The position numbers were made by a program, and so were the translations under genes. From NCBI GenBank assembly GCA_028714035.1, contig JAQTNA010000009.1, forward strand, positions 40,495 to 104,494: 64,000 bases of DNA, written 5' to 3'. Positions 30,308-39,344 of this stretch are shown here, piece by piece. The stretch is from Rhodocyclaceae bacterium (GTDB taxonomy: Bacteria; Pseudomonadota; Gammaproteobacteria; Burkholderiales; Rhodocyclaceae). Each line of letters opens with the position of its first letter. Position 1 is the stretch's first letter. The notes beneath the pieces are model-generated. The model saw only the letters and a list, made by a program, of their open reading frames with translations, searched no databases and had not been told where the DNA came from.

Positions 30308-31195
30308 ATGACCATCCGCCGCCTGCTCGCCTGCTCCCTGTTCCTCTCCGCCCTGGCCGCACCGGCTCTGGCGGACGGCACCCTCAACAAGATCAAGGAT
30401 TCCGGTACCATCAGCCTGGGCCACCGGGAATCCTCCATCCCCTTCTCCTATTACGACGACAAGCAGCAGGTAGTCGGCTATTCCCAGGAACTGATGTTGA
30501 AGGTGGTGGACGCGGTGAAGGCGGAACTGAAGCTGCCCCAGCTCAACATCAAGCTGATTCCGGTCACTTCCCAGAATCGCATCCCGCTGGTGCAGAACGG
30601 CACGGTGGATATCGAGTGCGGTTCCACCACGAACAATTCGGAGCGGGCCAAGCAGGTAGCCTTTTCCAACAGCATCTTCGTCATCGGCACCCGGTTGATG
30701 ACCAAGAAGGATTCCGGCATTCGCGACTTCGCCGACCTGGCGGGCAAGAACGTGGTTACCACCGCCGGCACCACCTCCGAGCGGCTGCTGCGCAACCTGA
30801 ACGAAAGCCGCAAGCTGGGCATGAACATCATCAGCGCCAAGGATCACGGCGAGTCCTTCCTGACCCTGGAGACCGGCCGGGCCGTGGCCTTCATGATGGA
30901 CGACGCCCTGCTCTATGGCGAAATGGCCAAGGCCAAGCGCCCGGGCGACTGGGTGGTGACCGGCACGCCCCAGTCCTACGAGGCCTACGGCTGCATGATG
31001 AGGAAGGACGATCCGGCCTTCAAGAAGCTGGTGGACGCCACGCTGGCCAAGGCCATGACTTCCGGCGAGGCCGGCAAGATCTACCAGAAGTGGTTCATGA
31101 ACCCCATCCCGCCCAAGGGCCTGAACCTCAACTTCCCGCTGTCGGAGGCCGTGGCCAACATCTACAAGACGCCCACCGACAAGCCCTTCGAGTGA
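30308..31195 (+). CDS. gltI: Glutamate/aspartate ABC transporter, periplasmic binding protein
   Basis: 295 aa. A signal peptide (RLLACSLFLSALAAPALA, cleavage before DGTLNKI) is followed by a type II solute-binding fold. The opening GTISLGHRESSIPFSYYDD and the C-terminal KWFMNPIPPKGLNLNFPLS closely follow the GltI pattern. It is the first gene of gltIJKL (permeases 36 bp downstream, ATPase last). I chose the ATG at 30308; the frame is open upstream but contains no signal sequence. The exact ligand (Glu, Asp or a related acid) is inferred. Confidence 0.92.
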   Translation: MTIRRLLACSLFLSALAAPALADGTLNKIKDSGTISLGHRESSIPFSYYDDKQQVVGYSQELMLKVVDAVKAELKLPQLNIKLIPVTSQNRIPLVQNGTVDIECGSTTNNSERAKQVAFSNSIFVIGTRLMTKKDSGIRDFADLAGKNVVTTAGTTSERLLRNLNESRKLGMNIISAKDHGESFLTLETGRAVAFMMDDALLYGEMAKAKRPGDWVVTGTPQSYEAYGCMMRKDDPAFKKLVDATLAKAMTSGEAGKIYQKWFMNPIPPKGLNLNFPLSEAVANIYKTPTDKPFE

Positions 31196-31231
31196 GTACT
31201 CTGAAATAGCGCGCACCCGCCTCTAGCCCCC

Positions 31232-31972
31232 ATGGCTTATCACTGGAACTGGGCCGTCTTCGCCAGTCCCGAACCCTCGGGACAGACGACCTATCTGGGC
31301 TGGATGCTGGCGGGCCTGAAGACGACCGTCACCCTGTCCCTGTCGGCCTGGCTGCTGGCGCTGGTCCTGGGCATCCTCATGGGCACCCTGCGCACGGTGC
31401 CCTCCCGTCCGGCGCGGCTCCTGGCTTCGGCCTGGGTGGAACTGTTCCGCAACGTGCCTCTGCTGGTGCAGCTCTTCATCTGGTATTTCGTCCTGCCGGA
31501 ACTGCTGCCCGCAGCCATCGGCAACGCCTACAAGCAGATGAACCCGATGCTGCAACAGTTCCTTGCCGCCTGGATATGCCTGGGGCTGTTCACCAGCGCC
31601 CGGGTGTGCGAGCAGGTGCGTTCCGGCATCGAGTCCCTGCCCCCCGGTCAGAAGAACGCCGGTCTGGCACTGGGTTTCACCCTGCCCCAAACTTACCGCT
31701 TCGTCCTGCTGCCCATGGCCCTGCGCATCGTGGTGCCGCCGCTCACCTCCGAGTTTCTCAACATCTTCAAGAATTCCGCCGTGTGCTCCACCATCGGCCT
31801 CCTGGAACTGGCCGCCCAGGGCCGGCAACTGGTGGACTACACCGCCCAGCCCTATGAGTCCTTCATCGCCGTGACCCTGTTCTACCTGGGTATCAACGTG
31901 GTGGTCATGGCCCTCATGCGCTGGCTGGAAGCGCGAACCCGGGTACCCGGCTACATGGGAGGCGCCCAATAA
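31232..31972 (+). CDS. gltJ: Glutamate/aspartate ABC transporter permease GltJ
   Basis: 246 aa polar amino-acid permease of the HisMQ type with about five membrane helices (for instance [20 protein letters not shown]). The cytoplasmic EAA-like loop is [20 protein letters not shown], where the ATPase docks. It overlaps gltK by one base. GltJ and GltK form the heteromeric channel for GltI-delivered substrate. Confidence 0.92.
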   Translation: MAYHWNWAVFASPEPSGQTTYLGWMLAGLKTTVTLSLSAWLLALVLGILMGTLRTVPSRPARLLASAWVELFRNVPLLVQLFIWYFVLPELLPAAIGNAYKQMNPMLQQFLAAWICLGLFTSARVCEQVRSGIESLPPGQKNAGLALGFTLPQTYRFVLLPMALRIVVPPLTSEFLNIFKNSAVCSTIGLLELAAQGRQLVDYTAQPYESFIAVTLFYLGINVVVMALMRWLEARTRVPGYMGGAQ

Positions 31973-32649
31973 TGATGGATCTCGACTGGTCCTCCATTCC
32001 CGGCGCCCTGCCCTTCCTCTGGCAGGGCATGTCGGTCACCCTGGAAATCACCGTCGTGGCCGTGGTGCTGGGCATCGTCTGGGGCACCCTGCTGGCGCTC
32101 ATGCGCCTGTCCGGCGCAAAACCTCTGGCCTGGTTCGCCACGGCGTACGTGAATCTGTTCCGCTCCATTCCCCTGGTCATGGTGCTGTTGTGGTTCTTCC
32201 TGCTCGTCCCCCAACTGCTGGAAAGCGTGCTGCACCTGCCGCCGGGCAGCGACACCCGCCTGGCCTCCGCCATGACCGGCTTTGCGCTCTTTGAGTCGGC
32301 CTACTACGCCGAGATCATCCGGGCCGGCATCCAGAGCATCCCCAAGGGCCAGATGGCCGCGGCGCTGGCCCTCGGCATGGGGCATGGCCAGGCCATGCGC
32401 CTGGTGGTGCTGCCCCAGGCCTTGCGCAACATGCTGCCCCTGCTGCTGACCCAGGGCATCATCCTGTTTCAGGACACCTCTCTCGTGTATGTCTCGGCCC
32501 TGGCGGATTTTTTCGGCGCCGCGTACAAGGTGGGCGACCGGGACGGGCGGCTGGTGGAACTGCTGCTCTTCTCCGGTGCCGTGTATTTCTTCATCAGCTT
32601 CGCCGCCTCCCGGCTCGTCGCCCGGCTCGGCAAGAAAGCCAGCGTATGA
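31972..32649 (+). CDS. gltK: Glutamate/aspartate ABC transporter permease GltK
   Basis: 225 aa, second HisMQ-type permease. Membrane helices include [20 protein letters not shown]. The EAA-like loop reads [20 protein letters not shown]. The start overlaps the gltJ stop by one base and the end overlaps gltL by 4 bp, so all subunits are translationally coupled. Confidence 0.92.
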   Translation: MMDLDWSSIPGALPFLWQGMSVTLEITVVAVVLGIVWGTLLALMRLSGAKPLAWFATAYVNLFRSIPLVMVLLWFFLLVPQLLESVLHLPPGSDTRLASAMTGFALFESAYYAEIIRAGIQSIPKGQMAAALALGMGHGQAMRLVVLPQALRNMLPLLLTQGIILFQDTSLVYVSALADFFGAAYKVGDRDGRLVELLLFSGAVYFFISFAASRLVARLGKKASV

Positions 32650-33374
32650 TCTCCATAAAGAACGTCAGCAAACATTTCGGCGCCTTCCAGGTGCTCACTG
32701 ATTGTTCCACCGAGGTCAAGAAGGGCGAGGTGGTGGTGGTCTGCGGCCCGTCGGGCTCCGGAAAATCCACTCTCATCAAGTGCGTAAACGGCCTGGAGCC
32801 CTTCCAGCAGGGGGAGGTCACGGTAAACGGCATCTCCGTCGGCGACCCGAAAACCCACCTGCCCAATCTTCGCGCCCGTGTCGGCATGGTGTTCCAGCAT
32901 TTCGAACTCTTCCCCCACATGAGCATCGTGGACAACCTGACCGTGGCGCAGATCCGGGTACTCGGCCGCGGGCGGGAAGAGGCCACGGCCAAGGGTCTGC
33001 AACTGCTGCAGCGGGTCGGCCTCACGGCCCAGGCCGACAAGTTCCCCGGCCAGCTTTCCGGCGGCCAGCAGCAGCGGGTCGCCATCGCCCGCGCCCTGGC
33101 CATGGACCCCATCTGCATGCTCTTCGATGAGCCCACTTCGGCGCTGGACCCGGAGATGATCAACGAGGTGCTGGACGTGATGGTGGAGCTGGCCCAGGAT
33201 GGCATGACCATGATGTGCGTCACCCACGAGATGGGCTTCGCCCGCAAGGTGGCCCACCGCGTCATCTTCATGGACCATGGCCGCATCGTCGAGGACGATG
33301 CCAAGGAGGCGTTCTTCGCCAATCCGCGCTCCGAGCGGGCGCAGCAGTTCCTGGCCAAGATACTGCACCACTGA
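32646..33374 (+). CDS. gltL: Glutamate/aspartate ABC transporter ATPase
   Basis: 242 aa. Drives import of polar amino acids. Walker [16 protein letters not shown]-loop [12 protein letters not shown], signature [15 protein letters not shown], Walker [15 protein letters not shown] and the switch His in [17 protein letters not shown] are all intact. Last gene of gltIJKL, followed by a hairpin at 33392-33415. Confidence 0.95.
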   Translation: MISIKNVSKHFGAFQVLTDCSTEVKKGEVVVVCGPSGSGKSTLIKCVNGLEPFQQGEVTVNGISVGDPKTHLPNLRARVGMVFQHFELFPHMSIVDNLTVAQIRVLGRGREEATAKGLQLLQRVGLTAQADKFPGQLSGGQQQRVAIARALAMDPICMLFDEPTSALDPEMINEVLDVMVELAQDGMTMMCVTHEMGFARKVAHRVIFMDHGRIVEDDAKEAFFANPRSERAQQFLAKILHH

Positions 33375-33391
33375 GAGGGAATAGCTTGCGT

Positions 33392-33415
33392 GGCTGAGCC
33401 GGGAAAGGCTCAGCC
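33392..33415. terminator. Hairpin between convergent gltL and TPR-methyltransferase gene
   Basis: A perfect 9-bp stem GGCTGAGCC / GGCTCAGCC with a GGGAAA loop. It overlaps the stop codon of the minus-strand gene and lacks a U-tract; a likely bidirectional transcription barrier. Confidence 0.55.
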
Positions 33416-34756
33416 CAGGCGGGCCGTCACCACCAGGCCGGGAACCGGCTCGCCGGCTTCCTGGCGCAGGGTCTCGTTTTCCATGGCCACGAGGTGCAGG
33501 CCCGCATCCTTCAGGGCCTGCTCCACGTAGTCCGCGGCATGGCTGTAGCGCCCGTGGATGTTGAGCCGGAAAGCCTGGTCGCCCGCCCCTTTTTCCACCG
33601 TGAACACCAGGTGCCCACCCGGAAGCAAGGCATTCCGGGCCGCCATCACGAACGGTCCCAGGTCGCCGAAATAGACCAGGGTGTCGGCTGAGACGATCAA
33701 GTCGAAGGATGCCGGCTTCTGCTCCAGGTAAGCCACCAGTTCCGCCTCCACCAGATCCTCGTAGACCCGCCTGCCCACCGCCTTGGCCAGCATTTTCGGC
33801 GACAGATCCACGCCGATCAGGCGTTGGGCATAGGGCCGCAGCAAGGGGCCGCAAAGCCCCGTACCGCACCCGGCATCCAGGACAGTCAGGCTGCCTTGCG
33901 GCGGGTTGCGCACATCGGCAACCGCCTTCGCCACCAGGCCCGGCGCCCGGTAGTCCAGCCGCTCCAGCACGTTGTCGAAGCTGCCGGCGAAGCCATCGAA
34001 GACTTGCCGCACGTAGCCATCCGAGGCGCGGGATGGGACGAACTCGCCGCCCATGTGGGCCGCATAGGTGTGCCGGGCGAGCGGGTTATCGGGATCGAAC
34101 TCCAGCCATTGCCGCAGGACCTGGGCCGCCTCGTCGAATTCACGGGCGAGGTAGAGCGCCCGCCACAGGTTCTTGTAGGCATCGGCCTGGTAAGGCTGCA
34201 TGGCGATGGACTGCCGGAAGGTCTCGGCCGATTTATGCAGGTCGCCCTGCTTGCGATAGGCGTTGCCCAGGTTCTGAACAAAGTCGGCGCGCTTGGGTTC
34301 CAGGGCGATGGCCTTTTGCAGGCTGCGCACGGCCTCGTCGAATTGCCCCAGATCCTTCAGCACCACGCCCAGGTTGTTCAATGCCCCGGCATGGTCGGGA
34401 GCCAGGGCGAGCACCTCGCGATACGCCACCACGGCCCGCTCCAGGTCGCCGATTTCCTTGTACACATTGCCCAGGTTGTTATGGGCGTCCACATAATCCG
34501 GGCTGGCGGCGATCGCCTGCTTGATGAATTCGATGCCTTCCTCGCTTTGCCCCCGCTGGTGGAGCAAGACCCCGAGGAAGTGGCAGGCGTCGGGCTGATG
34601 TGGAATTGCCTGGAGAATCGCCCGGTAGATGGCTTCCGCCTCGGACAAACGCCCTGCCCGATGAGACTTGACGGCACTGGCGAGCACGTCGCCCAGAGGC
34701 AGCGTTTTTCCTTTGCCGGTTTGTTTCTCGGCGGCGCGACGTTGCTTGCGGTTCAT
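33410..34756 (-). CDS. TPR-repeat protein with C-terminal SAM methyltransferase domain
   Basis: 448 aa. Residues about 20-230 are at least six tetratricopeptide units (for example YVDAHNNLGNVYKEIGDLER and HAGALNNLGVVLKDLGQFDE). From about residue 285 a class I methyltransferase begins: motif I TVLDAGCGTGLCGPLLRPYA, then LIGVDLSPKMLAKA and FDLIVSADTLVYFGDLGPFV. The N-terminus (MNRKQRRAAEKQTGKGKTL) is strongly basic with no signal peptide, so it is cytoplasmic. The methyl acceptor is unknown; TPRs suggest a protein partner. Located downstream of pldA on the same strand. Confidence 0.88.
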   Translation of the reverse strand: MNRKQRRAAEKQTGKGKTLPLGDVLASAVKSHRAGRLSEAEAIYRAILQAIPHQPDACHFLGVLLHQRGQSEEGIEFIKQAIAASPDYVDAHNNLGNVYKEIGDLERAVVAYREVLALAPDHAGALNNLGVVLKDLGQFDEAVRSLQKAIALEPKRADFVQNLGNAYRKQGDLHKSAETFRQSIAMQPYQADAYKNLWRALYLAREFDEAAQVLRQWLEFDPDNPLARHTYAAHMGGEFVPSRASDGYVRQVFDGFAGSFDNVLERLDYRAPGLVAKAVADVRNPPQGSLTVLDAGCGTGLCGPLLRPYAQRLIGVDLSPKMLAKAVGRRVYEDLVEAELVAYLEQKPASFDLIVSADTLVYFGDLGPFVMAARNALLPGGHLVFTVEKGAGDQAFRLNIHGRYSHAADYVEQALKDAGLHLVAMENETLRQEAGEPVPGLVVTARLG

Positions 34757-34871
34757 ATCCTGCCCTGTGCCATGGAGCGAAAGAGTATCTCAGCCCCCGG
34801 CAGTCGCCGTCAATCGCCGATTCTCGTCCGGGAGACCGGGGCATGGGGAGCGTGGCTCGCTCCCGGGTTTT

Positions 34872-35945
34872 TCACCAGTTCAGGATGCCGACGCCGCCGC
34901 CCAGGGTGGTTTGCAGGTGGTTGTAGTCCAGCATGGACTCGCCGTAGCCGCGGAAGGCCTGGAAGAACCAGCGGAACCTGCTTTTCTCCGTGATGGGCCG
35001 GGAATACTCCAGCAGGGCCGAGCCGTGGGAGGCGGCCGGGTTCAGGGAATGACGAAGGCGCAGGGATATGACGCTGCCCCCGGATTTCTTCTTGCCTTCC
35101 GGCGCCCAGGTGAAGGTGGCTTCGCCCCGCCCCATGTAATTCTCGATGCCCGGATTGTCGTCGTCGCTGGCGGGTTCGCTCCAGCGTTTCCAGACCTTGG
35201 CCAGGAGTGTCCAGTCGTCCCAGGCAAATCCCCCTTGCAGGTAGGTCCGGTTCCAGCTTCGAGAAAGCGGGTTGGATTGGCCATTGGATTGGTGCACGAC
35301 ACCCACGCCGACCATGTTCAGGTTCCAATTCTTGTAGGCGTTCGTGTCCTTGTCCAGGACGCGATTCACGTAAGCCTCGGGCTCGTAATTGGTCTCCCGG
35401 AACGGCCGGGAAACGGGGCCATTGAAGAGTTGCCAGTGGGATTGCTGGGTATAGGCGGCCCAGACCTGCCACTGATCATCCCGGCCGGCCTGGAAGAGAA
35501 GGCTCTTGAAGCTGATCTGGTATTTGATTTCGTTGCTCTGGGAGGCGACGGGGGAAGTCACGGCATGACCGGCGGAGGGGGAGAAGGGCCAGGCGTTGGG
35601 GGAACTGGTATTGCGGGCGATGATGTAGCTGGGCCGGTAGGCGCACAGGCTGCACGGCATCTCCTGAACTTCCTTGTCTTTCCTGCCCGGTGGAGTCTCC
35701 TGGTCGGTCGGGGCCGGTGGAATTTTGGCCAGGCTCCACTGCTCGCGAAACTGTTCCCCCATGGCTTTTCCGTTGTCGGAGTCCAGGGATCGGGCCAGCC
35801 TCTGTACGCAGGCTTCCAGGCGCTCGTCCGTCTCATGCGTACAGGCGAGCAAGCCGGCCCTGAGGGCGACGGCATCCGCGGCCGGGGCAAGAGTCGGCGC
35901 GGCACAGGCGGCGCCGACGAGGAGGAAGAGGAGACGGGAATTCAT
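34872..35945 (-). CDS. pldA: Outer-membrane phospholipase A1 (OMPLA)
   Basis: 357 aa. Calcium-dependent hydrolysis of phospholipids misplaced in the outer leaflet. A signal peptide (RLLFLLVGAACAAPTLAPAA) is followed by an N-terminal extension that includes CSLCAYRPSYII, then the 12-strand barrel. The catalytic His-Ser motif is exact: GVVHQSNGQSNPLSRSWNRT. The barrel ends with the expected aromatic C-terminus GGGVGILNW. The approximately 100-residue pre-barrel segment is longer than in E. coli, as is common in betaproteobacteria. Confidence 0.94.
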   Translation of the reverse strand: MNSRLLFLLVGAACAAPTLAPAADAVALRAGLLACTHETDERLEACVQRLARSLDSDNGKAMGEQFREQWSLAKIPPAPTDQETPPGRKDKEVQEMPCSLCAYRPSYIIARNTSSPNAWPFSPSAGHAVTSPVASQSNEIKYQISFKSLLFQAGRDDQWQVWAAYTQQSHWQLFNGPVSRPFRETNYEPEAYVNRVLDKDTNAYKNWNLNMVGVGVVHQSNGQSNPLSRSWNRTYLQGGFAWDDWTLLAKVWKRWSEPASDDDNPGIENYMGRGEATFTWAPEGKKKSGGSVISLRLRHSLNPAASHGSALLEYSRPITEKSRFRWFFQAFRGYGESMLDYNHLQTTLGGGVGILNW

Positions 35946-36018
35946 GGTGTGCGGCCGGAAGGGTTATGCCAGCGGGGCAGGATACGCGGCGGGGAGCGGC
36001 ATGTCCACAGGAGCATGG

Positions 36019-39000
36019 CTATTGGAAATCCCGTGACTCCGTCACCAGCCGGCCGAGCAGTTCCGTGCGATCCACCAGACGCCCGGCGATGAGATGAACC
36101 ACCTCGCTCTCCTGGCCGGAACGCTCCACCTGGCCATAGACCGCCAGCAGCCGGGCGGTGAGCAGTTCCCGGCGATAACGCTCCCCCAGCCTCTTCCAGA
36201 TCACCACGTTGATCTGCCCTGTCTCGTCCTCCAGCGTGAGGAAAGTGACGCCGGAGGCGGTGCCCGGCCGCTGGCGGCAGGTGACGATGCCCGCGGCGCG
36301 CACCACCTGGCCGGGTCGGGCGGCACCCACCTCGGCCGCCGTGCAGAGATTCAAGGCGCTCAGTTTCCCCCGCAGAAGGGCCAGGGGATGGGAGCGCAGG
36401 GTGAGGCCCAGGCTGCCGTAATCCGCCACCACGTCCTCCCCCTCCGTGGGTGCGAACAGGTCGGGCTGGCGCTCCGAAAAATGCGCCTGGGCCAGGAGCG
36501 GCGCCTGCCTGGAGAGCCCCGCGTCCACTCCCAGGGTCTGCCACAGGGCTTCCCGCCGATGGCCCGCCAGCGACGCGAGGGCGTCCGCCGCGGCCAGGGC
36601 ATCCAGGTCGCGACTATCCAGTTCCGAGCGCCGCGCCAGATCGCCCACGTCAGAAAACGGCGCCTGCCGGCGGGCCTCTTCGATGCGGATCGCGCCCTCG
36701 CGGGAAAGCCCCTTTACCCGGTTCAGACCCAGGCGTAAGACGGGAGAATGGGAAGTGGGCAGTGGGTAGTGGGTAGAGTAAAAAATGACAGCTGGGGTGG
36801 AGGGAGCACGGCTGCCGTGCCGCGGGCGCGCCGTTGCCTTTCCTACTTCCCACGGCCCACTTTCCACTTCCCCGCTTTCCAGTGCGCATTCCCAGCCGCT
36901 CACCGCCACGTCCACCGGCAGCACTGCCACGCCGTGGCGGCGCGCGTCCTGGAGGATCTGGGAAGGCGAGTAAAAGCCCATGGGCAGGCTGTTGAGCAGC
37001 GCGCAGGCGAAGGCCGCCGGTTCATGGCACTTGAGCCAGGCGGACACATAGACCAGGAGGGCGAAGCTCGCCGCGTGGGATTCGGGGAAACCGTATTCGC
37101 CGAAGCCCTGTATCTGCTGGAAGATGCGCTCGGCGAATTCTGACCTATAGCCCCGGGCCAGCATGCCCGAGAGCAGCCGCCCGTGAAACTTGTCCAGGCC
37201 GCCCTTTTTCTTCCAGGCCGCCATGGAGCGGCGCAACTGGTCCGCCTCCCCCGCCGTGAATCCCGCCGCCACCATGGCGATCTGCATCACCTGCTCCTGG
37301 AAGATGGGCACCCCCAGGGTGCGCTCCAATACTTTTTTGACGGCCGGGCTGGGGTAGTCCACCGGCTCCAGTCCCTGGCGCCGCCTGAGATAGGGATGCA
37401 CCATGCCGCCCTGGATGGGACCGGGGCGCACGATGGCCACCTCGATCACCAGGTCGTAGAAATTCCGGGGCTTCAGTCGCGGCAGCATCGCCATCTGGGC
37501 CCGGGACTCGATCTGGAACACCCCCACCGTATCGCCCTTGCCGATCATGTCGTATACGGCCGGGTCTTCCGAAGGAATATCCGAAAGCGTGAGCCGGCTA
37601 TTCCGCCAGCCATTCACCAGGTCCAGGCAGCGGCGAATGGCGGTGAGCATGCCCAGGGCCAGCACGTCCACTTTCAGGAGGCCCAGGGCATCCAGGTCGT
37701 CCTTGTCCCACTGGATGACGGTGCGCCCGGGCATGGCGGCATTCTCCACCGGCACCAGGCGCGTGAGTTTGTCCCGGGCGATGACGAAGCCGCCCACGTG
37801 CTGGGACAGGTGGCGCGGGAATCCCAGGAGTTCCCCCGCGAGTTCGGTGAGCAACTTGATGGTGGGATTGTCCGGCTCGAAGCCCGCCTCCAGGAGGCGC
37901 TCCGGACGAATAGTCCGGCCGTCCCACCAGGAAACGGATTTCGCCAGCCGGTCCACCTGGTCCAGGGACAGCCCCAGGGCCTTGCCCACGTCCCTGAGCG
38001 CGCTCTTCGGGCGCCAGGTGATGAGGGCGGCGGCCAGGGCCGCCCTTTCCCGACCGTACTTGGCATAGAGGTATTGCATCACCTCCTCCCGCCGCTGGTG
38101 CTCGAAATCCACATCAATATCAGGCGGTTCGTTCCTCTCCTTCGAGATGAAGCGCTCGAAGAGGAGCGAGGCACGGGCCGGGTCCACCTCCGTGATCCCA
38201 AGCGCGTAGCACACGGCGGAATTGGCCGCCGAGCCGCGCCCCTGGCACAGGATGCCCCGGCTACGGGCAAAGACCACTACGTCGTGCACCGTCAAGAAGA
38301 AGGGCTCATAGGCCAGGTCCCGGATCAGGGCCAACTCCTTGTCCACCAGTTCCGAAACCGAAGGCGGCACGCCCCGGGGGTAACGGCGTGCCAGACCCGC
38401 CAGGGTCAGCGCCTTGAGATGGGAGCTGGGTGTCTCCCCTTCCGGCACCACCTCCTTCGGGTATTCGTAGCGCAGTTCCTCCAGGGAGAATTGGCAGCGT
38501 TCCGTCACCGCCAGGGTCTCCATCATCAGTTCCGGCGGATAAATGGCCGAGAGCCGGCCCAGACTGCGCAAATGGCGCTCGCCATTGGGCAGGAGATCGA
38601 AGCCGCAGCGAGCCACCGGCCGCCCCACCCGGATGGCGGTGAGCACATCATGGAGGCGTTTCCTCCCCCGCACATGCATCCGGACGCCGCCTGCGGCCAC
38701 CAGAGGCAGGCCGGTCTCGGCGGACAGGGCGCGCTGGGACTCCAGTCGCCCCAGATCATCCGCCCCCCGCAGCAATTCCACCGCGATCCAGGCAGAACCC
38801 GGGAAACGTGATGCAAGCCAACGGGCTTGCGCGGGTAGTTGTAGGTCGGGCTCCAGCCCGACATCGCCGGCTCTCGACTCTTCGGGCACCAACAAGGCCA
38901 AACAACCGGGCAGCCCCCCTTCCAGATCGGCGCGGGTCAGCGCATAAGCGCCCTTCGCCGCCCGGCGCCGGCCCAGCGAAATCAGTTCCGACAGGTTGCC

Positions 39001-39261
39001 GTAGCCTTCCCGATCCGTAGCCAGGAGCACCAGTTCAGGCCCATCCTCCAGGCGGATTTCCGTGCCGACGATGAGCTTGATGCCGCATTCCTTCGCCGCC
39101 AGGTGGGCGCGCACGACGCCGGCCACGGAGCACTCGTCGGTGAGGGCCAAAGCCGAATAACCCAGCACGGCCGCCCGAGCCACCATTTCCTCCGGGTGGG
39201 ATGCCCCCCGCAGGAAGGAGAAGTTCGAGAGACAGTGGAGTTCGGCGTAGGAAGGAAGCAT
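36019..39261 (-). CDS. dnaE2: Error-prone DNA polymerase DnaE2 (ImuC) with two in-frame repeat insertions
   Basis: 1080 aa. C-family polymerase of the SOS translesion mutasome. The PHP domain opens YAELHCLSNFSFLRGASHPE. The polymerase blocks include GRGSAANSAVCYALGITEVD and NEPPDIDVDFEHQRREEV, which has the catalytic aspartates. A tandem helix-hairpin-helix region (REGAIRIEEARRQ) and an OB-fold C-terminus follow. A QPDLF pentapeptide (RQPDLFAP) resembles a clamp-binding motif. Two stretches are translated repeats. Residues about 133-141 (GDVGLEPDLQL) are a family D palindrome. Residues about 794-841 (including SGPWEVGKATARP and YSTHYPLPTSHSPV) are a family B element, inserted just before LGLNRVKGLSREG. 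The frame is unbroken, so the protein may be functional. Confidence 0.93.
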   Translation of the reverse strand: MLPSYAELHCLSNFSFLRGASHPEEMVARAAVLGYSALALTDECSVAGVVRAHLAAKECGIKLIVGTEIRLEDGPELVLLATDREGYGNLSELISLGRRRAAKGAYALTRADLEGGLPGCLALLVPEESRAGDVGLEPDLQLPAQARWLASRFPGSAWIAVELLRGADDLGRLESQRALSAETGLPLVAAGGVRMHVRGRKRLHDVLTAIRVGRPVARCGFDLLPNGERHLRSLGRLSAIYPPELMMETLAVTERCQFSLEELRYEYPKEVVPEGETPSSHLKALTLAGLARRYPRGVPPSVSELVDKELALIRDLAYEPFFLTVHDVVVFARSRGILCQGRGSAANSAVCYALGITEVDPARASLLFERFISKERNEPPDIDVDFEHQRREEVMQYLYAKYGRERAALAAALITWRPKSALRDVGKALGLSLDQVDRLAKSVSWWDGRTIRPERLLEAGFEPDNPTIKLLTELAGELLGFPRHLSQHVGGFVIARDKLTRLVPVENAAMPGRTVIQWDKDDLDALGLLKVDVLALGMLTAIRRCLDLVNGWRNSRLTLSDIPSEDPAVYDMIGKGDTVGVFQIESRAQMAMLPRLKPRNFYDLVIEVAIVRPGPIQGGMVHPYLRRRQGLEPVDYPSPAVKKVLERTLGVPIFQEQVMQIAMVAAGFTAGEADQLRRSMAAWKKKGGLDKFHGRLLSGMLARGYRSEFAERIFQQIQGFGEYGFPESHAASFALLVYVSAWLKCHEPAAFACALLNSLPMGFYSPSQILQDARRHGVAVLPVDVAVSGWECALESGEVESGPWEVGKATARPRHGSRAPSTPAVIFYSTHYPLPTSHSPVLRLGLNRVKGLSREGAIRIEEARRQAPFSDVGDLARRSELDSRDLDALAAADALASLAGHRREALWQTLGVDAGLSRQAPLLAQAHFSERQPDLFAPTEGEDVVADYGSLGLTLRSHPLALLRGKLSALNLCTAAEVGAARPGQVVRAAGIVTCRQRPGTASGVTFLTLEDETGQINVVIWKRLGERYRRELLTARLLAVYGQVERSGQESEVVHLIAGRLVDRTELLGRLVTESRDFQ
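36742..36881. repeat. Family B word-repeat hairpin inserted in frame in dnaE2 (B4)
   Basis: The plus-strand left arm is GGGAAGTGGGCAGTGGGTAG and the right arm CTACTTCCCACGGCCCACTT, with a variable centre. It lies inside the dnaE2 coding region and keeps the frame without stops, adding about 46 residues absent from the usual family pattern. Confidence 0.8.
38839..38864. repeat. Family D palindrome inside dnaE2
   Basis: TGTAGGTCGGGCTCCAGCCC followed by GACAT is the same inverted motif as the intergenic copies at 39264-39344, with a variant centre. It is translated in frame as part of DnaE2. Confidence 0.7.
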
Positions 39262-39263
39262 GG

Positions 39264-39344
39264 TGTAGGTCGGGCTGTAGGTCGGGATTTATCCCGACAT
39301 CGGGCTTCATGGGTGCCCTTGTCGGGATAAATCCCGACCTACAG
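39264..39344. repeat. Family D palindromes, paired, between the HicB-like gene and dnaE2
   Basis: One partial and two full copies of TGTAGGTCGGGATTTATCCC plus GACA, the last two in inverted orientation (right copy TGTCGGGATAAATCCCGACC). They make up the entire gap. The right end supplies the TAG stop codon of the upstream gene, and the left end lies 3 bp from the dnaE2 start. Confidence 0.85.
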
